The notes below the pieces were generated by a model. It was not told the origin of the DNA. It worked only from the letters and a program-made list of their open reading frames with translations, and did not search any database. Of a stretch of 64,000 nt of DNA, positions 56,572-64,000 are shown in pieces. The number at the start of each line of letters is the position of its first letter. The stretch's first letter is position 1. Position numbers and translations under genes: made by a program. The stretch comes from Stutzerimonas nitrititolerans (GTDB lineage: Bacteria; Pseudomonadota; Gammaproteobacteria; Pseudomonadales; Pseudomonadaceae). The stretch covers positions 62,001 through 126,000 of the forward strand of contig NZ_RFFL01000002.1 in the NCBI RefSeq assembly GCF_003696285.1, read 5' to 3'.

Positions 56572-56817
56572 ATGTCTTACACCCCCGATCTGGTAGCCGA
56601 GCTGGAGATTCTTCGCCTGTTCAATCTGGACAACACCCTGGAGGGCCTGAAGGTCCATCAGAACGCCGATCCGAATGCCATCGCCGCCACCCAGCGATTG
56701 CATGCCAAGGGCCTGACCTCCCAACCCGACGGCGGCTACCTGACCAGTCTGGGACGTGACGCCGCCGAGCATGCACAGAGCCTGCTGACCATCCTTTCCG
56801 GCGAGCGCCTTGCCTGA
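56572..56817 (+). CDS. TIGR02647 family small protein
   Basis: 81 residues beginning MSYTPDLVAELEILRLFNLDN and ending in a helix (AAEHAQSLLTILSGERLA); the central HAKGLTSQPDGGYLTSLG segment fits the TIGR02647 family of small pseudomonad proteins. AAGGAG lies seven bases upstream of the ATG. It has a winged-helix-like feel (recognition helix then a GGYLT turn), so DNA binding is possible but unproven. It lies between an unknown gene and cyaA. Confidence 0.8.
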   Translation: MSYTPDLVAELEILRLFNLDNTLEGLKVHQNADPNAIAATQRLHAKGLTSQPDGGYLTSLGRDAAEHAQSLLTILSGERLA

Positions 56818-57041
56818 CACCCCCATCCGGTGCGAGCTCGCCTCGCACCGGAAAGAACCTGCCCCCAGCGCCGGTCGGCGGCTCCTTTACCGCTGTCACA
56901 TGCCCCGTGGTACTTTTCCGCGCCTGCCGCCAGCTTTGACCGACCACGCTCAGCACACCGAGGAAGGTCGTTTACTTTTCCTTATAAATCAATCATGTAG
57001 CGTAAGATAGCTAGAACCAGCGGGCTTGTACGAACGACTCC

Positions 57042-59864
57042 ATGACTCAGCAAATCCACCCCATCCTCGAAGAGGGCATCGACCGCAAGGTGCTCGCCGC
57101 GTTGCGTGCACGCTTTCTGACAGTCAACACCGAGCGCCTCGATCGCGCTTTGCTGGCCATGTCGACGCGCCAGCAACTGGTGCTCAGGCTGTTGCCGCTG
57201 CTGTTTCACGTCAATCATCCGCGCCTTCCCGGCTACGTCTCCGGCCTCGCACCGGCCGGACTTGCGGGGTACGAGCCGGATGCCGAAACGCTGGCCGAAG
57301 CCCAGCGCCTGACCCGCTCGTTCGCCTACAAGCCGCTACGCGGCCAGCCACCGCAGCCCATTCTCGGGCTGTACCTGATGGGCAGTCTCGGCACCGTAGG
57401 CCAGGATGAGCGGAGCGATCTGGACGTCTGGGTATGCCATGACCCCGAGCTGCCGCCCGAGCAACTGGCCGAGCTGCGCCGCAAGTGTGATCTGCTGACG
57501 GCCTGGGCCGCCAGCCAGGGCAGCGAGGCCTATTTCTTCCTGATCGATCCGGTCGCGTTCGCCCGGGGCGACCGCAGCGGCCAGCTGACCAGCGACGATT
57601 GCGGCACCACCCAGCACTTCCTGCTGCTCGACGAGTTCTACCGGACCGCCATCTGGCTGGGCGGACGTACGCCGCTCTGGTGGCTGGTACCCGAATACGA
57701 GGAGCATCGCTACGCCGAATACGCCGCTACGCTCCTGGCCAAGCGTTTCATACGCCCCGAGGACGTACTCGACCTCGGCAGCCTGGCCAGCATTCCGCCT
57801 GGCGAGTACCTGGGCGCCGGACTGTGGCAGCTGTTCAAGGCCATCGGCTCGCCCTACAAGTCGCTGTTCAAGCTGCTCCTGCTGGAGGTCTATGCCAGCG
57901 AGCACGAGCAGGTCCGCTGCCTGAGCCTGGACTACAAGCAGGCCGTGTATGCCAACCAACTGGCGCCGGACGAGCTGGACCCCTACGTCGCCGCCTATCG
58001 GCGGATCGAGACCTACCTCCAGAACCGCGGCGATCACGGGCGTCTAGCACTGCTGCGACACTGCCTCTACCTGAAGGTCAACAAACCGCTCAGCCAGCCG
58101 CCGCGAAACCGTCAGAAAAGCTGGCAACGCCAATTGCTGGAACGCCTGACCCGCGATTGGGGCTGGGACGAGCGCCAGTTCGCCCTGCTCGACGGGCGCG
58201 CCCGCTGGAAGGTCGGCCAGGTCGATCGCGAGCGGCGGGCGTTGGTCAACGAACTGACCTACGGCTATCGCTTTCTCAGCGAGCTGGCGCGCCGCCTGCA
58301 GGCCACCAGCTCGATCAACAGGCGCGACTTCGCGGTGATCGGGCGCTTCCTCAGCGCCGCCATCGAGCGCAAGGCCGGCAAGGTCGAGCTGATCAACCTG
58401 GGCATCTCGCCGGACATGTCCGAACACAGCCTGACGCTGATGCATGCCTTCGATGCCACCGGCGAAGCGTCCTGGTCGCTGTACCCGGGCAGCCTGAGCC
58501 TTCCGGATACCTCGAACCATGCGCCCGTCAAGCGCACCCGTGAACTGCTCCCGCTGCTCGCCTGGGGTCATCGCAACGGCATCATCGATGCGGCGACGCA
58601 CCTGTCGCTGCACCCGGGCGATAGCGGCCTCGGCGAGGCCGAGCTGTTCGCGCTGCTCAATGCGCTGCGCCAAGCCTTCCCCATGCCGCTGGAAGAGCCC
58701 TCCGAGGAGGCGCTGCTGACCAGCAGCATTCCCCGGCAGACCCTGCTGCTGATCAACGTCGGCCTCGACCCGTTCAGCGCTCGGCACCTGCCGGCAACGG
58801 ACGAAGGGGCCGATGCGTTCCGTTATTCGGCTGCCCGCGAGAATCTGGTGCTGAGCATCGACCAGCTGACGCTCAACTCCTGGAGCGAATTGATCGTCAG
58901 CCACCATACCGGCCCCTTCGCGCTGGCCAACTGCCTGAGCGGTTATCTCGCCAGCCTGCCGGAGGGCAACCCGCCAGGCCTGCAGGTTCGCTGCTTCGGC
59001 CATCACGCCGGGTCGGCCATCGCGCGCCGCGTGGAAGAGATCATCGGCACCCTTCAGCACACCCGTGACGAGGCGAGCCCCAGCCAGTTCCTGCTGCAGG
59101 TCAGGCAGCATTTCCATCTGTTCGATCTGCGCTCCGGCCAGGCGAACCACACCCCGCTCAACGACCTGGGCGCGCTGATCGAGCATCTCGGCGAGGCTCA
59201 CCATCGTCATCGCTCGTTGCGGCTGGACCGCAACGTCCTGGCGGGGGAGGATCTGCCCTTGATACTGGCGCTCGCCAAGCCCGACTGCCTGCAGATCTTC
59301 TACCGTATTGATGGCGACCAGGCCGAGCTCAGCGTGCTCGACGAGTTCAACGCGCTATGGCGTCAGCGCATGCCCTATCGCAACGAGCAGAGCCTGCTGA
59401 CGCCGCTACGGCGTTTCCTGCATTCGATGAATCATCGCCGCAGCGCGCAGCTGGCGCTGGATGAAAGCAACGGCGCGACGATGGAGATTCTTTTCTATCG
59501 CGTGCTGCCGGCCCATGGCGACCGGCCGGTCTGCGTGGAACGGCGCAATCCGCCTGGAATCGATGTGAGCGACCCGCTGCACGACGTGCAGGCCATCGTC
59601 GAGCCCGGCGGGCAGAACCGCCCGCAGGTCACCCTGTACTGCAATCACCAGGAGTTTTCCAGCCTGGAGCACGGCAGCGGCCTGTTCGCCGCTGTGGCCC
59701 GCTACATCCTGGCCCAGCGCCGCCTGGGCGAGCGCTACCCCTGCTACATCACTGATCTGGACCTGTCGGCACTGCATGGCGGCGGTCGCTCGCAGACGGT
59801 GCAGTACCTGCGCTACAAGGCGCGCCTCGAAGCGGCGCTGAATCAGGCCATGGCGGCGGGGTGA
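57042..59864 (+). CDS. cyaA: class I adenylate cyclase
   Basis: Makes cAMP, the ligand of Vfr/CRP. 940 residues. The N-terminal catalytic domain contains the nucleotidyltransferase motif MGSLGTVGQDERSDLDVWV (about 110-130), with the metal-binding Asp pair in DLDVWV. The C-terminal half is the regulatory domain that in enterics responds to the phosphotransferase system. Upstream lies a 224-base gap whose 3' part (56970-57015) is markedly AT-rich and is the likely promoter; I could not assign -35 and -10 boxes with confidence. Confidence 0.95.
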   Translation: MTQQIHPILEEGIDRKVLAALRARFLTVNTERLDRALLAMSTRQQLVLRLLPLLFHVNHPRLPGYVSGLAPAGLAGYEPDAETLAEAQRLTRSFAYKPLRGQPPQPILGLYLMGSLGTVGQDERSDLDVWVCHDPELPPEQLAELRRKCDLLTAWAASQGSEAYFFLIDPVAFARGDRSGQLTSDDCGTTQHFLLLDEFYRTAIWLGGRTPLWWLVPEYEEHRYAEYAATLLAKRFIRPEDVLDLGSLASIPPGEYLGAGLWQLFKAIGSPYKSLFKLLLLEVYASEHEQVRCLSLDYKQAVYANQLAPDELDPYVAAYRRIETYLQNRGDHGRLALLRHCLYLKVNKPLSQPPRNRQKSWQRQLLERLTRDWGWDERQFALLDGRARWKVGQVDRERRALVNELTYGYRFLSELARRLQATSSINRRDFAVIGRFLSAAIERKAGKVELINLGISPDMSEHSLTLMHAFDATGEASWSLYPGSLSLPDTSNHAPVKRTRELLPLLAWGHRNGIIDAATHLSLHPGDSGLGEAELFALLNALRQAFPMPLEEPSEEALLTSSIPRQTLLLINVGLDPFSARHLPATDEGADAFRYSAARENLVLSIDQLTLNSWSELIVSHHTGPFALANCLSGYLASLPEGNPPGLQVRCFGHHAGSAIARRVEEIIGTLQHTRDEASPSQFLLQVRQHFHLFDLRSGQANHTPLNDLGALIEHLGEAHHRHRSLRLDRNVLAGEDLPLILALAKPDCLQIFYRIDGDQAELSVLDEFNALWRQRMPYRNEQSLLTPLRRFLHSMNHRRSAQLALDESNGATMEILFYRVLPAHGDRPVCVERRNPPGIDVSDPLHDVQAIVEPGGQNRPQVTLYCNHQEFSSLEHGSGLFAAVARYILAQRRLGERYPCYITDLDLSALHGGGRSQTVQYLRYKARLEAALNQAMAAG

Positions 59865-59878
59865 TCGGCGCCTGAAAG

Positions 59879-60286
59879 TTACAGGTTGAGGTCGCCGGCC
59901 GCTTCCGGCTGATACTCCACCGCCAGCAGGGTCAGCTTGAGTACCTTGCCGCCGGGGGTCGGCCAGTCGATGTGCTGGCCGACGGTCATGCCGAGCAGCG
60001 CGGTGCCGACCGGTGCCAGTACCGAGACGGTGCCTTCCTTGCCGGCATCCTGGGGGAATACCAGCGTCAGGTGATAATCCTTGCCACTGCTTTCTTCGCG
60101 GCAATGAACGCGGGAGTTCATCGACACCACGCCAGCCGGCAGCTCCTGACGAGCCACCACCTTCGCCCGCGAAAGCTCCTGCTCGAGCGCCTCGGCCGCC
60201 GGACCGTACTCAGCCAGGCTATCGAGCAGTCGCTCAAGTCGTTGCAGATCCTGTTGCGTAATGATGATCGGCGGTGCACTGGTCAT
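59879..60286 (-). CDS. rnk: regulator of nucleoside diphosphate kinase
   Basis: 135-residue GreA/GreB-related protein that binds RNA polymerase and was identified through effects on Ndk and alginate. A short N-terminal coiled coil (QDLQRLERLLDSLAEYGPAAEALEQEL region) is followed by the C-terminal FKBP-like GreA domain (DAGKEGTVSVLAPVGTALLG, then VGQHIDWPTPGG). The coil is too short for transcript cleavage. It is convergent with cyaA (14-base gap). Confidence 0.92.
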   Translation of the reverse strand: MTSAPPIIITQQDLQRLERLLDSLAEYGPAAEALEQELSRAKVVARQELPAGVVSMNSRVHCREESSGKDYHLTLVFPQDAGKEGTVSVLAPVGTALLGMTVGQHIDWPTPGGKVLKLTLLAVEYQPEAAGDLNL

Positions 60287-60329
60287 GGGGTCTGGCTAGC
60301 TCCTGGGAAAACTGGATTGCGGAAAAGAA

Positions 60330-60355
60330 GAAACCCCGCCCGAAGGCGGGGTTTC
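60330..60355 (-). terminator. terminator between cyaY and rnk
   Basis: GAAACCCCGCC (60330-60340) pairs with GGCGGGGTTTC (60345-60355) around loop CGAA. On the minus strand it is followed by CTTCTTTT. It ends the cyaY transcript before rnk. Confidence 0.85.
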
Positions 60356-60442
60356 TATGAACTGAGAAGCGACCCTATCACAGCCGATCAAATAAGCAAG
60401 TGGGCCACGCATCGTGGCCGCTCAGCCCCCCAGCGGCGGGGC

Positions 60443-60775
60443 TCAGAGGTCTTCGAAATCCAGCGCTTCACCGCCCTGTTCCTCGGTCACCCGGGCGAGC
60501 AGTTCGCCCAGCCGCTCGTCGTTGGCGTCGCAGATCCACAGCGAGCTGGCCTCGTCGTAATCGAAATGGAAACCACCCGAGCGAGCCGCGACCCAGAGCT
60601 GGCGAAGCGGCGGCTGGCGACTGAAGATCAGCTGCGTGCCGTTTTCGAAGCGCACGGTCAGCACTCCGCCAGAGTTGTCCAGATCGACGTCCAGACCACT
60701 GTGATCGAACACATCCTCGATTTCTTCCTGCACCGCATCGACAAGGTCGTGGAAGCGCGCTTCGCTAAGGCTCAT
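60443..60775 (-). CDS. cyaY: frataxin-like iron-sulfur assembly regulator
   Basis: 110-residue CyaY/frataxin. An acidic first helix (EARFHDLVDAVQEEIEDVFD) supplies the iron-binding face, the beta-sheet carries the family's TQLIFSRQPPLRQLWVAARSGG stretch and GGFHFDY, and a C-terminal helix is present. It modulates IscS during cluster assembly. Divergent from lptM over a 145-base gap. Confidence 0.95.
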   Translation of the reverse strand: MSLSEARFHDLVDAVQEEIEDVFDHSGLDVDLDNSGGVLTVRFENGTQLIFSRQPPLRQLWVAARSGGFHFDYDEASSLWICDANDERLGELLARVTEEQGGEALDFEDL

Positions 60776-60920
60776 GAATCGTTTTCCTGCTGAATGGATG
60801 ACGGCTCTCGCCGCGATACGCCGGCGAGCTTAACAGGCCCGGCGCGGGGTTGCCGCTTACATAGGCAATTCAGTGGTCGCTGGGTATACTCGCAGCATTC
60901 GTTTTTCAAGGATTTTCCCC

Positions 60921-61061
60921 ATGAAGCGTCTGCTGCTTCCCATTATCGCCCTCGCCGTGCTGGCCTCCGCGCTCGGCGGTTGCGGCCAGAAAGGCCCGCT
61001 GTACCTGCCGGACGACGAGGCCACCGTCAAAGACCGTTCCAAAGACCGATTCGAACTGTAA
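60921..61061 (+). CDS. lptM: small lipoprotein LptM (LppL)
   Basis: 46 residues: a lipoprotein signal with lipobox LGGC (18-21) and then [11 protein letters not shown], the hallmark of the LptM/YifL family that helps mature the LptD translocon. The open frame extends 16 codons upstream, but the ATG at 60921 starts the signal peptide. It is 13 bases upstream of lysA and probably co-transcribed with lysA-dapF-DUF484, the conserved order in pseudomonads. Confidence 0.92.
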   Translation: MKRLLLPIIALAVLASALGGCGQKGPLYLPDDEATVKDRSKDRFEL

Positions 61062-61074
61062 AGGAGGCATCATC

Positions 61075-62322
61075 ATGGAGGCCTTCTCGTACCGCGACGG
61101 TCAACTCTTCGCGGAGGGCGTGGCGCTGCCCGCTCTCGCGCAACGCTTCGGCACCCCCACCTACGTCTACTCCCGCGCGCACATCGAAGCGCAGTACCGG
61201 GCCTATGCCGACGCACTGTCGGGCATGCCGCACCTGGTCTGCTTCGCGGTGAAAGCCAACTCCAACCTCGGCGTGCTCAACGTCCTGGCGCGCCTCGGCG
61301 CGGGCTTCGACATCGTCTCGCGCGGCGAACTGGAGCGCGTGCTGGCTGCCGGCGGCAAGCCGGAGCGCATCGTCTTCTCCGGCGTCGGCAAGACCCGCGA
61401 CGACATGCGCCGCGCGCTGGAAGTCGGCGTGCATTGCTTCAACGTCGAATCCACCGACGAGCTCGAACGTCTGCAGCTGGTCGCCGCCGAGCTGGGCGTC
61501 ATCGCCCCGGTGTCGCTGCGCGTCAACCCGGACGTGGATGCCGGCACCCATCCGTACATCTCCACCGGCCTCAAGGAAAACAAGTTCGGCATCGCCATCG
61601 CCGATGCCGAAGCGGTGTATGCGCGCGCCGACGAACTGAGCAACCTCGAAGTGATCGGCGTCGACTGCCATATCGGCTCGCAGCTGACCACGCTGCCGCC
61701 CTTCCTCGATGCACTGGATCGCCTGCTGGCGCTGATCGATCGCCTGGCCGTGCGCGGCATCCGCATTCGCCACCTCGACCTGGGTGGCGGTCTCGGCGTG
61801 CGCTACCGCGACGAACAGCCGCCGCTGGCCGGCGACTACATCAAGGCCGTGCGCCAGCGCATCGAGGGTCGCGACCTGGCATTGGTGTTCGAACCCGGTC
61901 GCTCCATCGTCGCCAACGCCGGCCTGCTGCTGACCCGCGTGGAATACCTCAAGCACACCGAGCACAAGGATTTCGCCATCGTCGACGCGGCGATGAACGA
62001 CCTGATCCGCCCTGCGCTGTACCAGGCCTGGATGGACGTGGTGCCGGTGCAGCCGCGCAATGGCGAGGTCCGCCATTACGACATCGTCGGGCCGATCTGC
62101 GAAACCGGCGATTTCCTGGCCAAGGAACGTCCGCTGGCCCTGGCCGAAGGTGATCTGCTGGCCGTGCGTTCAGCCGGCGCCTATGGCTTCGTCATGAGTT
62201 CCAACTACAACACTCGCGGCCGCGCCGCCGAAGTGCTGGTGGACGGTGACCAGGCTTTCGAAGTGCGCCGCCGCGAAAGTGCGCAGGAGCTCTACGCCGG
62301 CGAAAGCCTGCTGCCTGCCTGA
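61075..62322 (+). CDS. lysA: diaminopimelate decarboxylase
   Basis: Final step of lysine synthesis: decarboxylates meso-diaminopimelate using PLP. 415 residues; PLP lysine is Lys60 (CFAVKANSN). [19 protein letters not shown] and [12 protein letters not shown] are phosphate and cofactor motifs, and the C-terminal [11 protein letters not shown] has the active-site cysteine. AAGGAGG lies just upstream of the ATG. dapF, which makes its substrate, is the next gene. Confidence 0.98.
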   Translation: MEAFSYRDGQLFAEGVALPALAQRFGTPTYVYSRAHIEAQYRAYADALSGMPHLVCFAVKANSNLGVLNVLARLGAGFDIVSRGELERVLAAGGKPERIVFSGVGKTRDDMRRALEVGVHCFNVESTDELERLQLVAAELGVIAPVSLRVNPDVDAGTHPYISTGLKENKFGIAIADAEAVYARADELSNLEVIGVDCHIGSQLTTLPPFLDALDRLLALIDRLAVRGIRIRHLDLGGGLGVRYRDEQPPLAGDYIKAVRQRIEGRDLALVFEPGRSIVANAGLLLTRVEYLKHTEHKDFAIVDAAMNDLIRPALYQAWMDVVPVQPRNGEVRHYDIVGPICETGDFLAKERPLALAEGDLLAVRSAGAYGFVMSSNYNTRGRAAEVLVDGDQAFEVRRRESAQELYAGESLLPA

Positions 62323-62332
62323 GGCCAAGATG

Positions 62333-63163
62333 ATGCTTCTGCGCTTCACCAAGATGCACGGCCTGGGCAATGACTTCATGGTCATCGACCTGATCAGCCA
62401 GCACGCGCATATCCAGCCCAAGCACGCCAGGCAATGGGGCGACCGACATACCGGCGTGGGCTTCGACCAGTTGCTGCTGGTCGAACCGCCGCACGATCCG
62501 GACGTCGACTTCCGCTACCGCATCTTCAACTCCGACGGTTCGGAAGTGGAGCAATGCGGCAACGGCGCGCGCTGCTTCGCGCGCTTCGTGCTGGACAAGC
62601 GCCTGACCACCAAGCGCCGGATACGCGTCGAGACCAAGGGCGGCGTCATCGAGCTGAACATTCGCGCCGACGGCCAGATCGGCGTCGACATGGGCCCGCC
62701 GCGACTGGTGCCGAGTGAAATCCCCTTCCAGGCCGATGCCGAGGCGCTGAGCTATCCGCTGAAGGTCGACGGCCAGCAGCTGGAGATCGCCGCGATCTCC
62801 ATGGGCAACCCCCACGCCGTGCTGCGTGTGGATGATCTCGACAAGGCGCCCGTGCACGAGCTGGGCCCCAGGATCGAGCATCACCCGCGTTTCCCCCAGC
62901 GGGTCAATGCCGGTTTTCTGCAGGTCGTCGATCGCCAGCATGCGCGGTTGCGCGTCTGGGAACGCGGCGCCGGCGAAACCCAGGCCTGCGGCACCGGCGC
63001 CTGCGCCGCCGCCGTCGCCGCGATTCGCCGGGGCTGGATGGATTCGCCGGTGCAGATCGACCTGCCGGGCGGCCGTCTGTCCATCGAATGGGCAGGCCCT
63101 GGCCAGCCCGTTATGATGACCGGCCCCGCCGTTCGCGTTTACGAAGGACAGGTTCGCCTATGA
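62333..63163 (+). CDS. dapF: diaminopimelate epimerase
   Basis: Interconverts L,L- and meso-diaminopimelate for lysine and peptidoglycan. 276 residues, with the two catalytic cysteines Cys75 ([12 protein letters not shown]) and Cys219 ([14 protein letters not shown]). Two ATGs are adjacent; the second gives the family N-terminus [15 protein letters not shown]. Its stop overlaps the next gene's start as ATGA. Confidence 0.97.
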   Translation: MLLRFTKMHGLGNDFMVIDLISQHAHIQPKHARQWGDRHTGVGFDQLLLVEPPHDPDVDFRYRIFNSDGSEVEQCGNGARCFARFVLDKRLTTKRRIRVETKGGVIELNIRADGQIGVDMGPPRLVPSEIPFQADAEALSYPLKVDGQQLEIAAISMGNPHAVLRVDDLDKAPVHELGPRIEHHPRFPQRVNAGFLQVVDRQHARLRVWERGAGETQACGTGACAAAVAAIRRGWMDSPVQIDLPGGRLSIEWAGPGQPVMMTGPAVRVYEGQVRL

Positions 63164-63855
63164 CCGAGCAGAATCAGAGCAAGCCGCAGTTGCCCGACGC
63201 CGAAGCCGTCGCCGCTTATCTGAGCGCTCATCCGGAATTTTTCGTCGATCACGACGAGCTGATCCTCGACCTGCGCATTCCGCATCTGCCGGGCGGCGCC
63301 GTGTCGCTGGTCGAACGCCAGGTGAAGTTGTTGCGCGAACGCAACATCGAGATGCGCCATCGCCTGTCGCAGCTGATGGACGTGGCCCGCGACAACGACC
63401 GCCTGTTCGACAAGACCCGCCGCCTGGTGCTCGACCTGCTCGATGCCGGCAGCCTGGAAGAAATCATCGGCGCGGCGGATGAAAGCCTGCGCCACGAGTT
63501 CCAGGTGCCCTTCGTCAGCCTGATCCTGTTCAGCGAAACGCCGCTATCGGTCGGCCGTAGCGTCAGCAACGCCGAAGCCCAGCAAGCCATCGGCGGCCTG
63601 CTGGCCGGCGGCAAGACGATTTGCGGTGTGCTGCGCCCGCACGAGCTGGCGTTCCTCTTCGGCGAAGAGGCCAGCAAGGAAATCGGCTCCGCCGCGGTGG
63701 TCGCGCTCGATCACCAGCAGGGCATCCTGGCCATCGGCAGCCGCGACCCGCAGCATTACAAGAGCTCGCTGGGCACGCTGTTCCTGGGTTACATCGCCGA
63801 GGTCCTGACCCGCGTCCTGCCGCGTTTTTCCGCGCCGCTGCGGTCGGTGCGCTGA
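63160..63855 (+). CDS. DUF484 family protein
   Basis: 231 residues of a GAF-like family always found between dapF and xerC in pseudomonads. The N-terminal [23 protein letters not shown], a coiled coil (about 50-95) and a GAF-like domain ending [20 protein letters not shown] are visible. Function unsettled; links to chromosome dimer resolution are only by position. Starts within the dapF stop codon and ends at repeat copy 3. Confidence 0.9.
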   Translation: MTEQNQSKPQLPDAEAVAAYLSAHPEFFVDHDELILDLRIPHLPGGAVSLVERQVKLLRERNIEMRHRLSQLMDVARDNDRLFDKTRRLVLDLLDAGSLEEIIGAADESLRHEFQVPFVSLILFSETPLSVGRSVSNAEAQQAIGGLLAGGKTICGVLRPHELAFLFGEEASKEIGSAAVVALDHQQGILAIGSRDPQHYKSSLGTLFLGYIAEVLTRVLPRFSAPLRSVR

Positions 63856-63860
63856 GGCTT

Positions 63861-63935
63861 AAGGCTGGCCGGCGTGCCGACCGACGCCGAAAGCGACCGC
63901 GCTTTCGGCCAGCCTTGAGCGCTTTTATCGGCTCC
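63861..63935. repeat. GGCTGG repeat element, copy 3
   Basis: AAGGCTGGCC (63861-63870) and GGCCAGCCTT (63907-63916) form 10-bp arms. A second, competing hairpin pairs 63886-63894 with 63901-63909. The right end AGCGCTTTTATCGGCTCC matches the ends of copies 1 and 2. It lies between DUF484 and xerC; the TTTT after the stem would suit termination. Confidence 0.7.
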
Positions 63936-63947
63936 TGAGGCTTTAAC

Positions 63948-64000
63948 ATGCAGACCGTCCTCGACGCCTATTTCCAGCATCTGCGCAGCGAGCGACAGGT
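63948..64000 (+). CDS. xerC: tyrosine recombinase XerC (start only)
   Basis: First 17 residues (MQTVLDAYFQHLRSERQ) of a protein cut by the window edge. The helix resembles the N-terminus of pseudomonad XerC (Sss), and the position after DUF484 is where xerC lies. The identification rests mainly on context. Confidence 0.75.
   Translation, partial: MQTVLDAYFQHLRSERQ

Overview
The window is typical chromosomal core DNA of a Pseudomonas, most likely of the P. stutzeri (Stutzerimonas) group. Three things suggest this: the high-GC coding style, the classic Pseudomonas cluster algP-algQ-dsbH-hemY-hemX-hemD-hemC-algR-algZ followed by argH, and the arrangement cyaA / rnk / cyaY / lptM-lysA-dapF-DUF484-xerC. 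The species-level call is inference; an NnrS gene hints at a denitrifier. I found no tRNA, rRNA, CRISPR array, prophage or intact insertion sequence. Coding density is about 90%.

Layout. 1-7.4 kb: tail of an unknown gene, then hemE (haem) and gltBD (glutamate synthase), all but the first on the minus strand. 7.5-15.7 kb: a minus-strand operon pilM-N-O-P-Q-aroK-aroB-(AAA/SPOR protein) coupling the type IV pilus alignment complex and secretin to shikimate genes. 15.9-18.3 kb: mrcA (PBP1a), divergent from pilM. 18.4-20.9 kb: malic enzyme, secreted thermonuclease-like protein and rpmE. 21.1-25.8 kb: priA-argS-SPOR protein on the plus strand. 25.9-35.5 kb: 2Fe-2S flavoreductase, ubiD, rho, trxA on minus; ppx on plus converging on ppk-hemB on minus. 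35.8-43.5 kb: elbB, a thioesterase, DUF188, LysE-type exporter, TerC, MscS-like channel, ABC-F protein, a TIGR02444 protein, algP and algQ. 43.8-50.5 kb: dsbH, hemY, hemX, hemD, hemC, algR, algZ/fimS. 50.7-57 kb: a chemoreceptor, argH, nnrS and three small unknown genes. 57-64 kb: cyaA, rnk, cyaY, lptM, lysA, dapF, DUF484 and the start of xerC.

Themes that work together are tetrapyrrole synthesis (hemE, hemB, hemC, hemD, hemX, hemY), type IV pilus assembly and its FimS/AlgR control, polyphosphate turnover (ppx/ppk), cell-wall synthesis (mrcA, dapF, lysA, SPOR proteins) and global regulators (rho, algQ/Rsd, rnk, cyaA, algR).

I see no obvious new defence or metabolic system. The less explained structure is in the gaps: a family of GGCTGGA-based intergenic repeats whose conserved end supplies the stop codon of the neighbouring gene in two places; a perfect 20-bp-arm palindrome between hemB and elbB; a REP pair; a decayed C-terminal scrap of a siderophore receptor wedged between ppx and ppk; a hairpin that places a TATAAT box in its loop upstream of mrcA; and a chemoreceptor lying between algZ and argH.
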